A DNA stretch of 64,000 nt from Sphingomonas sp. LM7 (GCF_002002925.1 NZ_CP019511.1:1426001-1490000), one strand, 5' to 3'. Positions 28,485 to 37,958 are shown, numbered from the stretch's first letter. Translations and numbers: made by a program. The notes: a model not told the origin generated them from the letters alone.

Positions 28485-30758
28485 TCAAAAGTTGAGGTTG
28501 GCGTTCACACCGAAATAGCGGTCATTGTCGCGCGGCACGAAGCGCGAGACGCCGGCTACCGCGCCGTAGGCGATGAACGGCGAATAATGCTTGTTGGCGA
28601 TGTTCTTGACCACCGCGCGGATTTCCCAGCCCTTGTCGGTATCGCTCACCAGCCCGATCGACGCATTCCAGATGCCATAGGTGGGCTGGACGGTATCGGG
28701 CGTCTGGGTGATCGCATATTGCGTCTCGCCCTTGGCACTGAAATCGGTCTGAAGATCGAGCCCAAGCGTCTCGGTCAGCGGCACGCGATAGGCGGCGTCG
28801 ACATGGATCTTCCACTTTGGCGCGAAGGGCAGAGGCTGGCCATCGACATTGGCGCAGGCGCCCCCGGCCGAGGCCGGGCAGAGGAAGCGATCGATATGCG
28901 CGTCGTTATAGGCGATCGCGCTGGTGAGCTTGAGCCCCGGTATCGGCCGGACTGTCAGGTCGCCCTCGACTCCGCGCGACGACACATCGCCTGCGTTGAT
29001 CAGGCGCGTGACCAGCGTGCCGAGATAGGTGTCCTGGAAATTGGCCTGGAACCCGCTGAACTTGGTGACATAGGCCGCAAGGCTGAAGCTCACCGCGCCA
29101 TCGGCAGTCGCGCCCTTCAGGCCGGCTTCGTAGCTGTTCGACGTCTCCGGAGCGAGCGGATCGACGTCGAACGCCTGCATGTTGAAGAAGACGTTGTAGG
29201 CTGGCCCCTTATAGCCGCGCGAATAGGTGGCGTAGAGGTTGAGCCGGTCGCTGATGTCGTACTGGAGCCCCGCGCGCAGGCTATAGTCGGTGCGGTCGGT
29301 CTTGCCGCTGCTCGCATAGTTAGGGCGGATGCCGGCGACGCCGGTTGCGGTGGTCGCCACCCGGGCATGGCGATATTCGAGATCGTCATGGATCAGCCGG
29401 CCGCCGAGAATCGCGCGGAACTCGGGCGTGAAGTTGACATTGGCTTCGCCGAACACCGAGTAATTGGTCAGATCGGTGCGATAATTGGCGACGCCCTGAT
29501 CGGAGACCTGCGCGCCGGCAACCAGCCGCGTGACGTCACGCTGATAACGCTCGCGCGCGATCGTCTTGAAGTAATAAACCCCGACGACATAGTCGATCAG
29601 CTTGCCCTTGGGCGAAGTCAGGCGAAGCTCCTGCGAGAACTGGTCGGAGTCGACCGTGCCGAGATCCTCGCCGCGGGCGATCGCCGCCGTGAGCGTGCCG
29701 GTCGAATCCCAGTCCTGATGCTGGCGGTTCTTCCAGCCGCGATAGCCGGTGATCGAAGTAAGCGTGTGCTCGCCCAGGCCGATCTCGGCAGTGAACGACG
29801 CACCGAAATTCTTGTCGCGCACATCGGCGTCGAAGCTCGGCGCGACTTCGGTATTGTTCGGGCCCGCGACGATCCCCGATCCTGCGAGAACCGCGGCGAG
29901 ACCGGGATTGGTCGTTACCGCGCCCGTCGGATAGGCGACCCGCGAAGTGGCGGCGAACACGCCGGTCGGGACGTTCTCGTAGGTGAAGACATAATCGCCC
30001 GCGAGGGTGAACTTGAGGTTCTGCGCGGGCTCGTAGACCAGCTTGGCGCGTACCCCCTGCCGGTCATAGCCATTGACCCAGTCGCCGGTGGTGACGTTGC
30101 GGACATTGCCCTTGTAGCCGCCGATCAGCCCGGTGACCGCAAAACCCCAATCGTCGCCGAGCGGACCCGAGGCGCCCAGTCGAACGCGGTATTCGTCGCC
30201 TTCATAATAGCCGAGCTGGGCATTGAAGCCGAGCGCCGCCGCGGGCGCCTTCGACACGATGTTGATCACGCCGGCCGACGCGTTCTTGCCGAACAATGTG
30301 CCTTGCGGGCCGCGCAGCACTTCGACGCGCTCGATGTCGAGCAGATCGAGCGTCGACTGGCCGGGGCGCGCAAGCACGACACCGTCGATCACCGTGGCGA
30401 CCGAGGGCTCGACGCCGGGCGACGTGGTGATCGTGCCGATGCCGCGGATGAAGGTCGAACGGTCCTTGTTCGAAGAGCCCGAACGGAAATCGAGCGTCGG
30501 GACGGTCTGGGCGATGTCCTGCAGCGTGTTGAGGTTGCGCGCGGCCAGCGCATCGCCGTCCAGTGCAGTGATCGCGATCGGCACGTCGGTCAGCGATTCC
30601 TCGCGAAAACGCGCCGTGACGACGATCTCATCATTGTTCTGCGCCGTCGCGGCCGCGGGGGCTTCCTGCGCATGCGCAGGGGCAATGGCGGCGAGCGCGG
30701 CACCGGCGAGCAGGGCCAGCCGCAGCGGACGATAGGCGACTTTCGATTCTTGTAGCAT
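28485..30758 (-). CDS. TonB-dependent outer-membrane receptor
   Basis: A 757-residue receptor. ATG at 30758 is preceded by AGGGAG with good spacing; a GTG six bases earlier would be too close to it. Signal peptide LALLAGAALAAIAPAHAQ, then NNDEIVVTARFREESL, a plug with STFIRGIGT, VEVLRGPQGTLFGKNASAGVINIVSK, and a barrel ending NLNF. The plug sequence is close to the receptors often called iron-complex type in sphingomonads, but these also carry many organic compounds. Downstream genes on the same strand side belong to kdp; upstream is the sulfatase operon, so it may import the sulfatase substrate. Confidence 0.9.
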   Translation of the reverse strand: MLQESKVAYRPLRLALLAGAALAAIAPAHAQEAPAAATAQNNDEIVVTARFREESLTDVPIAITALDGDALAARNLNTLQDIAQTVPTLDFRSGSSNKDRSTFIRGIGTITTSPGVEPSVATVIDGVVLARPGQSTLDLLDIERVEVLRGPQGTLFGKNASAGVINIVSKAPAAALGFNAQLGYYEGDEYRVRLGASGPLGDDWGFAVTGLIGGYKGNVRNVTTGDWVNGYDRQGVRAKLVYEPAQNLKFTLAGDYVFTYENVPTGVFAATSRVAYPTGAVTTNPGLAAVLAGSGIVAGPNNTEVAPSFDADVRDKNFGASFTAEIGLGEHTLTSITGYRGWKNRQHQDWDSTGTLTAAIARGEDLGTVDSDQFSQELRLTSPKGKLIDYVVGVYYFKTIARERYQRDVTRLVAGAQVSDQGVANYRTDLTNYSVFGEANVNFTPEFRAILGGRLIHDDLEYRHARVATTATGVAGIRPNYASSGKTDRTDYSLRAGLQYDISDRLNLYATYSRGYKGPAYNVFFNMQAFDVDPLAPETSNSYEAGLKGATADGAVSFSLAAYVTKFSGFQANFQDTYLGTLVTRLINAGDVSSRGVEGDLTVRPIPGLKLTSAIAYNDAHIDRFLCPASAGGACANVDGQPLPFAPKWKIHVDAAYRVPLTETLGLDLQTDFSAKGETQYAITQTPDTVQPTYGIWNASIGLVSDTDKGWEIRAVVKNIANKHYSPFIAYGAVAGVSRFVPRDNDRYFGVNANLNF

Positions 30759-30787
30759 GTTCACTCCCTGAGATCGGGAGCAACATA

Positions 30788-30806
30788 TCCTATCGGATTA
30801 ATAGGA
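30788..30806. promoter_or_regulatory. Inverted repeat upstream of the TonB receptor
   Basis: TCCTAT and ATAGGA form a perfect dyad with a 7-base AT-rich centre, 30 bases upstream of the receptor start and 40 bases after the sulfatase stop. It is in the right place for an operator. The regulator is unknown, as no regulatory gene is adjacent. Confidence 0.4.
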
Positions 30807-30845
30807 GAATCAACTTTTGCTTCGCCCCGCCTGTGCCGTGGCTTG

Positions 30846-32381
30846 TCAGCGCTTGGGCAGCCGCAGAAACGGCGGCGGGAATGGCGCGCCCTGCGGCCCC
30901 TTGGGATCGCGCAGCGCGTTGCGCTCGCCTGCGTCGGCGCTGAGCGGGATCGCCATACCGTCGGTATTCTGGAGCAGTGCGAACAGCCGTTTGCTCATCC
31001 GCTCGGCAAGGTCCTCGTGCCCCGGACGCGCGAGCAGATTGTCGGTCTCATGCGGATCGACGGCAAGGTCGTAGAGCTCGTCGAGATCCCAGATGCCGTG
31101 GAAGTGCATGTATTTGTACCGGTCCTCGCGCAGCGCGTGGACGGTGGGGGTCTGGGGGAAATTGCGCTCCCAATAATATTCGTAGAGCAGCTCCTTGCGC
31201 CACGGCACGGGCTTGCCCTGCGCCAGCGGCAGCATCGAGGCGCCCTCCATATGCTCGGGCGCGGCGAGCCCGGCGGCGGCCAGCATCGTCGGCGCGACGT
31301 CGATATTGGCGACCACCTGCTCGACGGTCCCGGCGCCGAACAGCGCGGGGCAGCGCGCGATCATCGGCACGCGCATCGATTCCTCATAGGCGGCGCGCTT
31401 GTCGATCAGCCCGTGCTCGCCGAACATGAAGCCATTGTCGCCCATGTAGAGGATCAGCGTGTCGTCCAGCTCGCCGCGCTCCGCGAGCAGATCCATGATT
31501 CGTGCAAGGCCTTCATCGACCGCGAGCAGCGTCTCCATGTAGCGCTTGTAGTAATCGGCGACGTCGAGCGTGCCGTGATAGGGATAATCGACGCCGTGCC
31601 AGCTGTTGCGCTGGTTCTCGACCCATATCGGCCGGCCGGGGACGCCCGGCTTCATCGACTCCGGATAGCGGAAGGTCGCGTCTGCATAGCGGCCCTTGTG
31701 GCGCTCGGCGGGGATGAATTCGGAATGCACCGCCTTGTGCGCAAGGTGCATCATCCATGGCTTTTTCGGATCGCGCTTGCCGATCCAGTCGAGCGCATAG
31801 TCGGTCAGCTCGTCGGTGATATAGCCCTTTTGCGGGACGTTCCGGCCATTGACGTTGAGCCCGTCGGGGCCGGGCAGATACGTCCCCTGCCCCTTGAAAC
31901 TCACCCAGTGATCGAAGCCGGGCTGCGGCTTGTCGGTCTCGGCGCCCATATGCCATTTGCCGATGAACGCCGTGTCGTATCCGGCGCGCTGGAGATATTC
32001 GGGATAGAAAGTCAGGCCCGGTGGAATCGGATGGTTGTTATCGACCACGCGGTGCTGATGCGCATAGAGCCCGGTGAAGATCGACGCGCGCGAGGGCGAG
32101 CAGAGCGCGGTGGTGACGAAGGCATTGCGGAAATGCACGCCTTCGCGCGCCAGCCGGTCCAGCGTCGGGGTCTCGCCGAAATCCTGTGCCTTCATGAACC
32201 CCATCGCGTCGTAGCGATGATCGTCGGTGAGCACGACGAGGATGTTGCGCGGGCGCGCGCCGGTGCGCCTGAGCGCCTTGGGACGGGGCACGTCCTGCGC
32301 AGCCGCGGCCCAGCTGTAGAGACTGAAGGCGCCGCCGGATCCTGCCAGCAGCACGCCGCGGCGATCGATAGGGTCGGTCAT
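30846..32381 (-). CDS. Type I sulfatase
   Basis: A 511-residue sulfate-ester hydrolase. The N-terminus MTDPIDRRGVLLAGSGG looks like a Tat signal. The metal site LVVLTDDHRYDAMG (D53, D54) and the formylglycine motif CSPSR with Cys94 (C-x-P-x-R) are intact, and GKWHMG and YMGDNGFMFGEHG follow, as in glucosamine- and glycan-sulfatases. It needs a formylglycine-generating enzyme encoded elsewhere. It follows the MFS gene by 16 bp on the same strand. The substrate is most likely a sulfated sugar or phenol; I cannot tell which. Confidence 0.92.
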   Translation of the reverse strand: MTDPIDRRGVLLAGSGGAFSLYSWAAAAQDVPRPKALRRTGARPRNILVVLTDDHRYDAMGFMKAQDFGETPTLDRLAREGVHFRNAFVTTALCSPSRASIFTGLYAHQHRVVDNNHPIPPGLTFYPEYLQRAGYDTAFIGKWHMGAETDKPQPGFDHWVSFKGQGTYLPGPDGLNVNGRNVPQKGYITDELTDYALDWIGKRDPKKPWMMHLAHKAVHSEFIPAERHKGRYADATFRYPESMKPGVPGRPIWVENQRNSWHGVDYPYHGTLDVADYYKRYMETLLAVDEGLARIMDLLAERGELDDTLILYMGDNGFMFGEHGLIDKRAAYEESMRVPMIARCPALFGAGTVEQVVANIDVAPTMLAAAGLAAPEHMEGASMLPLAQGKPVPWRKELLYEYYWERNFPQTPTVHALREDRYKYMHFHGIWDLDELYDLAVDPHETDNLLARPGHEDLAERMSKRLFALLQNTDGMAIPLSADAGERNALRDPKGPQGAPFPPPFLRLPKR

Positions 32382-32397
32382 GCGTGCAGCCTTTCGT

Positions 32398-33648
32398 TCA
32401 ATGCGCCGCGATTACTTCGATGGGATCCGCTGCGTTCTCTGCGCGGCGGATGCGCGGCAACAACAGCTGAATCCAGCCGAGCGCGAGCAGATAGGAAACG
32501 CTCGCGAACAGGAACAACGGCAGGTAGCCGAGCCCCGCCGCCAGCACCGCGCCGGCGATCTTGGCGATCGCCATCCCGCCAAGGTTGCCGCAGAACGCGC
32601 CGAACGCCGTGACCCGGCCGACCTTCGCGCGCGGGGTGACGTCGGCGATCACTGCGAACAGCGTGGTCGAAAAGGCCTGGTGCCCGGCCATGGTCAGCGC
32701 GAGGATCAGCGTCGCGCTCCACAGATCGCCGGAATAGAGCGCGAGCGGCACCGGCAGCACCACCAGCCCGGCGACCAGCATCGTGCCCTTGCGGACGCGG
32801 TCGAGATTGCGCCCGCGGACCAGCAACCGGCTGGCCAACGTTCCCGCGATCAGCGCGCCGATCGCCGCGCCGGTGTAGGCGATCGCCAGTGGCGGCCCCA
32901 GCTGGGTGCCGGTCAGCCCGAACTGGCGATGGAAGAAATCAGGCATCCAGAACAGCATCAGCCACCAGGTCGAATCCGACAGCACCTTGGCGAACGCGAT
33001 CGCCCAGGTGCGGCGTTCCCGCAGGATCGGGCCATAGACCGTGTCGGCGGCCGCAGCCGGCTCGCCGCTGCCGTCGGCGAACTTCACGCCGCGGACGACG
33101 ATAAGCCACACCCCGGCCCAGATCACGCCGACCAGTCCCGCGATCACGAACGCCGCGCGCCAGCCATAGACTGCCGCCAGCAGCGGAATCAGCAATGGCG
33201 CGACGATGCCGCCAATGCTGCCGACTGCGTTGGAGATGCCATATCCGGTCGATCGCAGATGCGGCGGGAACACCGCGGCGATCGTCTTGATCCCGCTCGG
33301 CGTGCCCATCGCTTCGGTCGCGCCCAGCGCGGCGCGGACAAAGGTGAACTGGCCCATGGTGACTGCCCAGGCATGGCCGATCGCGGCGAGGCTCCAGGTG
33401 AAGACGCCCAGCGGGTTGGCCCATTTCACTCCGGCCTTGTCGACGATCCAACCGGTGAACAGGAACGCGACCGCGGCCGATCCCTGAAACCAGGCGGCGA
33501 GCGTGCCATAGTCATTGTCGCTCCAGCCCAGGTCCGCCGAGATCACCGGCTTGAGCACGGCGATGATCTGCCGATCGACCAGATTGAGGATGCCGGCAAC
33601 GAGCACCAGCCCAAACAGCACCCAGCGGCGTGCGGGAGACAGGTTCAT
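32398..33648 (-). CDS. MFS transporter, anion:cation symporter (ExuT-like)
   Basis: A 416-residue carrier with about 12 helices. LNLVDRQIIAVLKPVISADLGW in helix 1 and the following loop, and GATEAMGTPSGIKTIAAVFPP, are typical of the hexuronate/organic-anion (ACS) branch. Its start overlaps the stop of the phytanoyl-CoA dioxygenase gene by four bases, and its stop is 16 bp before the sulfatase start, so the three form one operon. It probably moves an organic anion released by, or fed to, the operon's enzymes. Confidence 0.87.
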   Translation of the reverse strand: MNLSPARRWVLFGLVLVAGILNLVDRQIIAVLKPVISADLGWSDNDYGTLAAWFQGSAAVAFLFTGWIVDKAGVKWANPLGVFTWSLAAIGHAWAVTMGQFTFVRAALGATEAMGTPSGIKTIAAVFPPHLRSTGYGISNAVGSIGGIVAPLLIPLLAAVYGWRAAFVIAGLVGVIWAGVWLIVVRGVKFADGSGEPAAAADTVYGPILRERRTWAIAFAKVLSDSTWWLMLFWMPDFFHRQFGLTGTQLGPPLAIAYTGAAIGALIAGTLASRLLVRGRNLDRVRKGTMLVAGLVVLPVPLALYSGDLWSATLILALTMAGHQAFSTTLFAVIADVTPRAKVGRVTAFGAFCGNLGGMAIAKIAGAVLAAGLGYLPLFLFASVSYLLALGWIQLLLPRIRRAENAADPIEVIAAH

Positions 33649-34397
33649 GCGAACGTCACCTGGCGTCCGCCCTGGACGAGCGGGATGGCGTTGCGGCGCA
33701 GCTGCCGCGTGCCCGGATTGAGCATCGCCTCGGCGGTATATTGGGCGAGATAGACTCGCCGCGCGCGATCGGTCCGGTTGGCGCCGGTCGCGTGCAGCGT
33801 GCGGCTGGAAAAGGCGACGACGCTGCCCGCGGGCGCCTCGATCGCGACCGCATCGCCTTCGTCGACATCGACCGCTAGATCGTTGCTCGCCGCGCGCCGC
33901 GCATGGGGCAGGATTCCTGCGCGGTGACTGCCGGGGACGACGCGCACCGTGCCGTTATCGAGCGTGGCGTCGTCGAGGGGGCACCAGCAGGTGAGATAGG
34001 GCAAGTGATCAGACGGGCCGCCATTGCCGACGACATAGCCCGAATCCTGGTGCCAGCTGAACGGCAGCCCGCCCTCCGGCCCCTTCACGACATATTGATC
34101 GAAGAAGAAATAGGCGGTGTCGCCCAGCGTCGCGCGGCAGATATTCGCCATTGCCTCGCTGAACAGCATGCGGCGCAGCGCAGGCTGCTCGCGCTGGCAT
34201 TCATTGGCGAAATAGCGCTTTCCGCGATGGCTTATCCCGAGCGTATCGACGCCCGCCGCGTCCATCCGCGCATCCTCACGCGTGACGAAGCCGTCGCATT
34301 GCTCGCGCAGCAGATTGAGCAGATCGCCGGTCAGGACGCCCTCGAAAACGGCAAATCCCTGCTCCGCGAACTGGGACGACTGGCGCTGATAGCTCAT
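33645..34397 (-). CDS. Phytanoyl-CoA dioxygenase (PhyH) family protein
   Basis: A 250-residue Fe(II)/2-oxoglutarate oxygenase. The iron-binding HxD is at H116 and D118 (FSWHQDSGYV) and the distal histidine at H202 (SSRTLHATG), with the 2-oxoglutarate-binding arginine among the R residues at 208-214. The protein would hydroxylate a small substrate. It is the first gene of the operon with the MFS carrier and sulfatase. In a sulfur-scavenging setting a hydroxylation that releases sulfite or sulfate, as TauD does, is possible, but TauD itself belongs to a different family. Confidence 0.85.
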   Translation of the reverse strand: MSYQRQSSQFAEQGFAVFEGVLTGDLLNLLREQCDGFVTREDARMDAAGVDTLGISHRGKRYFANECQREQPALRRMLFSEAMANICRATLGDTAYFFFDQYVVKGPEGGLPFSWHQDSGYVVGNGGPSDHLPYLTCWCPLDDATLDNGTVRVVPGSHRAGILPHARRAASNDLAVDVDEGDAVAIEAPAGSVVAFSSRTLHATGANRTDRARRVYLAQYTAEAMLNPGTRQLRRNAIPLVQGGRQVTFA

Positions 34398-34441
34398 CCC
34401 GCGATGCTAGGCGGCCCAGGCCCGCGTGCCCAATCAAGAAA

Positions 34442-34466
34442 ATCTATCAACTCCCACCAGATAGAT
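34442..34466. promoter_or_regulatory. Inverted repeat between the flavin monooxygenase and the PhyH operon
   Basis: ATCTATC and GATAGAT are perfect 7-bp arms with an 11-base spacer. On the minus strand the second arm runs into TTTTCTT, so it could be a weak terminator of the monooxygenase gene, or an operator 45 bp upstream of PhyH. The stem is AT-rich, which favours the operator. Confidence 0.4.
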
Positions 34467-34488
34467 GGAGATTGATCTGCGCGCGCCG

Positions 34489-35586
34489 TCAGCCAAGCGG
34501 CCGGTGATCGAGCCGCGGCAATACGTGACGCGCGAACAGATCGGCCTCGGCTGCATGGGGATAGCCCGACAGGATAAACGCCTCGATTCCCTCGGCGCGA
34601 TACGCTTCCAGCTTGGCGAGTACCTGATCTGGATCGCCGACGATCGCCGCGCCGCAGCCCGATCGCGCGCGGCCGATACCAGTCCACAGATTGTCCTCGA
34701 TATATTCGCCGCCCGAGGCTTCGCGCAGCTCGGCTTGGCGGCGCACGCCTGCCGACCCGCTGTCGAGCGAGTTGGCACGGATCTTCGCGCCGGTGTCGCC
34801 GTCCAGCCGCGAGATCAATCGGTCGGCAGCGGCACGCGCAGCCTCTTCCGTCTCGCGTACGACCACATGTACGCGGTAGCCGAAGCGCAGACTGCGCCCT
34901 TCCCGCTCCGCCCGCTCGCGCAGGTCGGCGATGATCGCGCGCATGCCGGGCAGCGTATCGGGCCACATCAGATAGACGTCGGCGCCTTTGGCGGCCGCAT
35001 CGCGCGCCGGGTCCGACAATCCGCCGAAATAGAATTGCGGAGCGCGGCCCGAAACGGTGCCGATCCGCGGCGGCTTGAGCTTGAGCTTCCAGAACTCGCC
35101 TTCGTGATCAAGCGCCTCGCCGTTCAGCAATGTGCGCAGGATCGACATTGCCTCGACCGTCCGCGCGTATCGCGGCGCGCTCTCCAGCACCTCGCCCGGC
35201 AAGTCGCTGGAGATGATGTTCACGGCGAGCCGCCCGCCCAGCATCTGGTCGATCGTGGCGATCTGGCGCGCCAGTTGAGGTGGCCAGCTCTCGCCGATCC
35301 GCACGGCCATCAGCAACCGGATGCGCTTGACCCAGGTCGCGATCGCGGCAGCAAAGGCAGTCGTGTCGATCCCCAGCGCATAGCCCGACGGGAGCAGGAC
35401 ATTGTCGAAGCCCAGCGAATCGGCCTGGAGCACGATGTCGCGGCAATGCTCCCAGCTAGATTGCAGCCGCGTATCGGGGACACCGAGAAACTCATAGTCG
35501 TCGTCGCACAGCGCCGAAAACCAGCTCACTTCGCAAGGAGGCAGGGACAAATCGTCCTCGTTCAAAGTTGGACGCTTGGGCCGCAC
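34489..35586 (-). CDS. LLM-class flavin-dependent monooxygenase, SsuD-like
   Basis: A flavin (FMNH2) monooxygenase of about 365 residues. CEVSWFSALCDDDYEFLGV at the N-terminus, LGFDNVLLPSGYALG, MAVRIGESWPPQLARQ and LNGEALDHEGEFWKL match alkanesulfonate monooxygenases (SsuD), which cleave C-S bonds to give sulfite. The start is uncertain: there is no early ATG. GTG at 35586 is used here; a TTG at 35550 has a better GAGGA site before it. It is divergent from a Gfo/Idh dehydrogenase. No flavin reductase gene (ssuE) or sulfonate ABC genes are adjacent. Confidence 0.85.
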   Translation of the reverse strand: MRPKRPTLNEDDLSLPPCEVSWFSALCDDDYEFLGVPDTRLQSSWEHCRDIVLQADSLGFDNVLLPSGYALGIDTTAFAAAIATWVKRIRLLMAVRIGESWPPQLARQIATIDQMLGGRLAVNIISSDLPGEVLESAPRYARTVEAMSILRTLLNGEALDHEGEFWKLKLKPPRIGTVSGRAPQFYFGGLSDPARDAAAKGADVYLMWPDTLPGMRAIIADLRERAEREGRSLRFGYRVHVVVRETEEAARAAADRLISRLDGDTGAKIRANSLDSGSAGVRRQAELREASGGEYIEDNLWTGIGRARSGCGAAIVGDPDQVLAKLEAYRAEGIEAFILSGYPHAAEADLFARHVLPRLDHRPLG

Positions 35587-35657
35587 AAGCTTTTCGATCT
35601 TGTGGGGTCCGGGCGTTCGGGTGACAGGCCGGTCTCCTCTCCCTTGGCACAGGCAGC

Positions 35658-36743
35658 ATGACTGAGACAATCCGCTACGGGCTGGTCGGAACCGGCATGA
35701 TGGGCTGCGAGCATATCCGCAACATCCGGCTGATCCCCGGCGCACGCATCACTGCGATCGCCGATCCGGTCGAGGCGTCGCTCGGCTGGGCGGACGCCTC
35801 GCTGGGCGACGAGCGGCCCGCGCGCTTCCGCAGCGCGGGGGAGCTGGCAGAACGCGGCGAGATCGACGCCGTGATCATCGCCTCGCCCAACAACACGCAT
35901 CGCGACGTGCTCGCGCCGCTGTTCGAACGCGGCATTGCGATCCTTTGCGAAAAGCCGCTCGCGACGACGCTTCCGGACGCGCGCTGGATCGTCGAACAGG
36001 CCGAACGCCACGCCGCGCCGTTCTGGACAGGCATGGAATATCGCTACATGCCGCCGGTCGCCGAGTTCGTCCGCCAGGTGCATGGCGGTCGCATTGGCGC
36101 GCTGCACATGGTGTCGATGCGCGAGCACCGCTTCCCCTTCCTGCCCAAGGTCGGCGACTGGAATCGCTTCGCGCGCAATACTGGCGGTACGATGGTCGAA
36201 AAATGCTGCCATTTCTTCGATCTGATGCGCCTTATCACCCGGAGCGAGGCCGTGCGCGTCTATTGTTCGGGCGCGATCGACGTGAACCACCGGGACGAGC
36301 GCTATGGCGGCGAGAGTCCCGATATCATCGACAATAGCTTCACCGTGGTCGATTTCGCCGACGGCACGCGCGCGATGCTCGATCTGTGCATGTTCGCCGA
36401 GGGTGTCGAGCACCAGGAAGAAATCTCGGTGACGGGGGACAAGGCGCGGCTCGACGTGCTGGTCCCGCCGGGCGACCTGATCTTCTCGCCGCGCGTCCCC
36501 TTCCGCGCCGCCAAGCAAGTCGAGCGCACGCCCGTAGCGGTAGATGAAGTCGCCATGGCGGCGGGCTCGCACCACGGCGCGACCTTCCACCAGCATGAAG
36601 CATTTGCCCGTGCAGTGCGGGGCGACGGGCCGGTCGAAGTGACTGCGCTGGACGGGCTGCGCGCCGTCGCGATCGGCACCGCCGCCGAGATCAGCGCACG
36701 CGAAAGGCGCGTGGTGACGCTGGCCGAACTCGACGCGCTGTAA
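35658..36743 (+). CDS. Gfo/Idh/MocA-family oxidoreductase
   Basis: A 361-residue NAD(P)-dependent dehydrogenase of sugars or cyclitols. The Rossmann motif GLVGTGMMG is at residues 8-16, then ASPNNTHRD, the conserved LCEKPLA with the catalytic lysine, and MEYRYMP. The HCCHFFDLMRLI-like region (EKCCHFFDLM) gives the sugar-binding histidine. It is divergent from the SsuD-like gene, 71 bp away. It could oxidise the sugar part of a sulfated substrate; this is inference. Confidence 0.88.
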   Translation: MTETIRYGLVGTGMMGCEHIRNIRLIPGARITAIADPVEASLGWADASLGDERPARFRSAGELAERGEIDAVIIASPNNTHRDVLAPLFERGIAILCEKPLATTLPDARWIVEQAERHAAPFWTGMEYRYMPPVAEFVRQVHGGRIGALHMVSMREHRFPFLPKVGDWNRFARNTGGTMVEKCCHFFDLMRLITRSEAVRVYCSGAIDVNHRDERYGGESPDIIDNSFTVVDFADGTRAMLDLCMFAEGVEHQEEISVTGDKARLDVLVPPGDLIFSPRVPFRAAKQVERTPVAVDEVAMAAGSHHGATFHQHEAFARAVRGDGPVEVTALDGLRAVAIGTAAEISARERRVVTLAELDAL

Positions 36744-36794
36744 GGGACAGCCCAGCACAGGAGATCACGGCAAGGTCGCAAGCTGGCTCGAAGA

Positions 36795-37958
36795 CTATGC
36801 CGTCGCCTTTACGCCCAGCTCCGCCGGGGCGAACATCGGCACGCCGCCGATCCACGTCACGCAGGGCGCCAGGTCCGCGTCGAGGACTACCCAGTCGGCA
36901 CGCTTGCCCGGCGCCAGCGTACCATGAGTCGCGGAGAGGCCGAGGAATGCCGCCGCGGATTCGCTAGACATGCGCACAACCTCGGCGGGCGCCAGCCCCG
37001 TGATCGAAACCGTGTTGCGGAACGCCGCTGCCATGTCGAGGTCCGAGCCGGCGAGCGTGCCGTCCTCATAGGTGCACACGCCGTCGCGCACTTGGATGCG
37101 CTTGCCTTGCAGCACGAAAGCAGCCTGGTCGGTCCCGACGCTGGGCATCGCGTCGGTCACCAGCATGATGCGGTCCACCCCCTTGGCGCGGATCGCAATG
37201 CGCACCGTCGCAGGGTGGAGATGCGCATTATCGACGATCAGCCCGCACCATGTGCCCGGCAGGTCGAGCGCCGCGCCGACGGCGCCGGGCGCGCGGTGCG
37301 TGAGCGGCGACATCGCGTTGAACAAATGGGTGAAGCCGGTCACGCCTGCGTCCACCGCCGTGCGCACTTCGTCGTAGGTGGCGTTGGTATGCCCCGCGCA
37401 GACAAGGACGCCGTGGCGAACCAGCGTCCGCAGAAACGCTGGCGCGACCATCTCGGGTGCGACGGTCAGCACCACGCGCCCTGCCCGCGGCCTGCACAGC
37501 AGTTCGACCATGGCCGCGTCGATCGGGACGATCCGGTCGGCCTCGTGGATGCCGCGCTTGGCGGCATTGATGAACGGGCCCTCGATATGGACGCCGACGA
37601 CGCCCGGTACGCCCGCCGCGATCGCGGCATCGGCGGCGTCCAGCGCGGCCGCGATCCGCTCCGAAGAATCGCTGATCAGCGTCGGCAGGAAGGCAGTGGT
37701 GCCGAAGCGGCCATGCGCGGCGCCGATCGCCGCGATCGCGTCGACGCTGATGTCATCGTTGAACAACACGCCACCGCCGCCATTGACCTGAACGTCGATG
37801 AAGCCCGGGACCAGCCACCCGCCGTCGAGATCGATATCGAGCTCGCCGGACACACCCGGCTCGATCGCGGAAATCCTGCCATCAACGATTGCGATGGTCG
37901 CGGCATCCAGCACGGTACGACCGGCCACCACATTGCCGTTAGCAACGCTGATCTTCAT
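36795..37958 (-). CDS. nagA: N-acetylglucosamine-6-phosphate deacetylase NagA
   Basis: A 387-residue cytoplasmic amidohydrolase that converts GlcNAc-6-phosphate to glucosamine-6-phosphate. The family motifs are in order: FIDVQVNGGGG, HIEGPFINAAKRGIHE with the metal Glu, CAGHTNATYDE, THLFNAMSPL and the catalytic Asp in LVTDAMPSVGT. I use ATG at 37958; a TTG three codons earlier is open. It is convergent with the Gfo/Idh gene. It begins a chitin/GlcNAc locus, but neither a GlcNAc kinase (nagK) nor a deaminase (nagB) is in the window. Confidence 0.93.
   Translation of the reverse strand: MKISVANGNVVAGRTVLDAATIAIVDGRISAIEPGVSGELDIDLDGGWLVPGFIDVQVNGGGGVLFNDDISVDAIAAIGAAHGRFGTTAFLPTLISDSSERIAAALDAADAAIAAGVPGVVGVHIEGPFINAAKRGIHEADRIVPIDAAMVELLCRPRAGRVVLTVAPEMVAPAFLRTLVRHGVLVCAGHTNATYDEVRTAVDAGVTGFTHLFNAMSPLTHRAPGAVGAALDLPGTWCGLIVDNAHLHPATVRIAIRAKGVDRIMLVTDAMPSVGTDQAAFVLQGKRIQVRDGVCTYEDGTLAGSDLDMAAAFRNTVSITGLAPAEVVRMSSESAAAFLGLSATHGTLAPGKRADWVVLDADLAPCVTWIGGVPMFAPAELGVKATA

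Noticed and set aside
35587..35745. N-terminal extension of the SsuD-like monooxygenase frame
   Set aside because: It overlaps the start of the divergent Gfo/Idh gene and codes for a Cys/Arg-rich stretch unlike any family member, so the real start must be at or below 35586.
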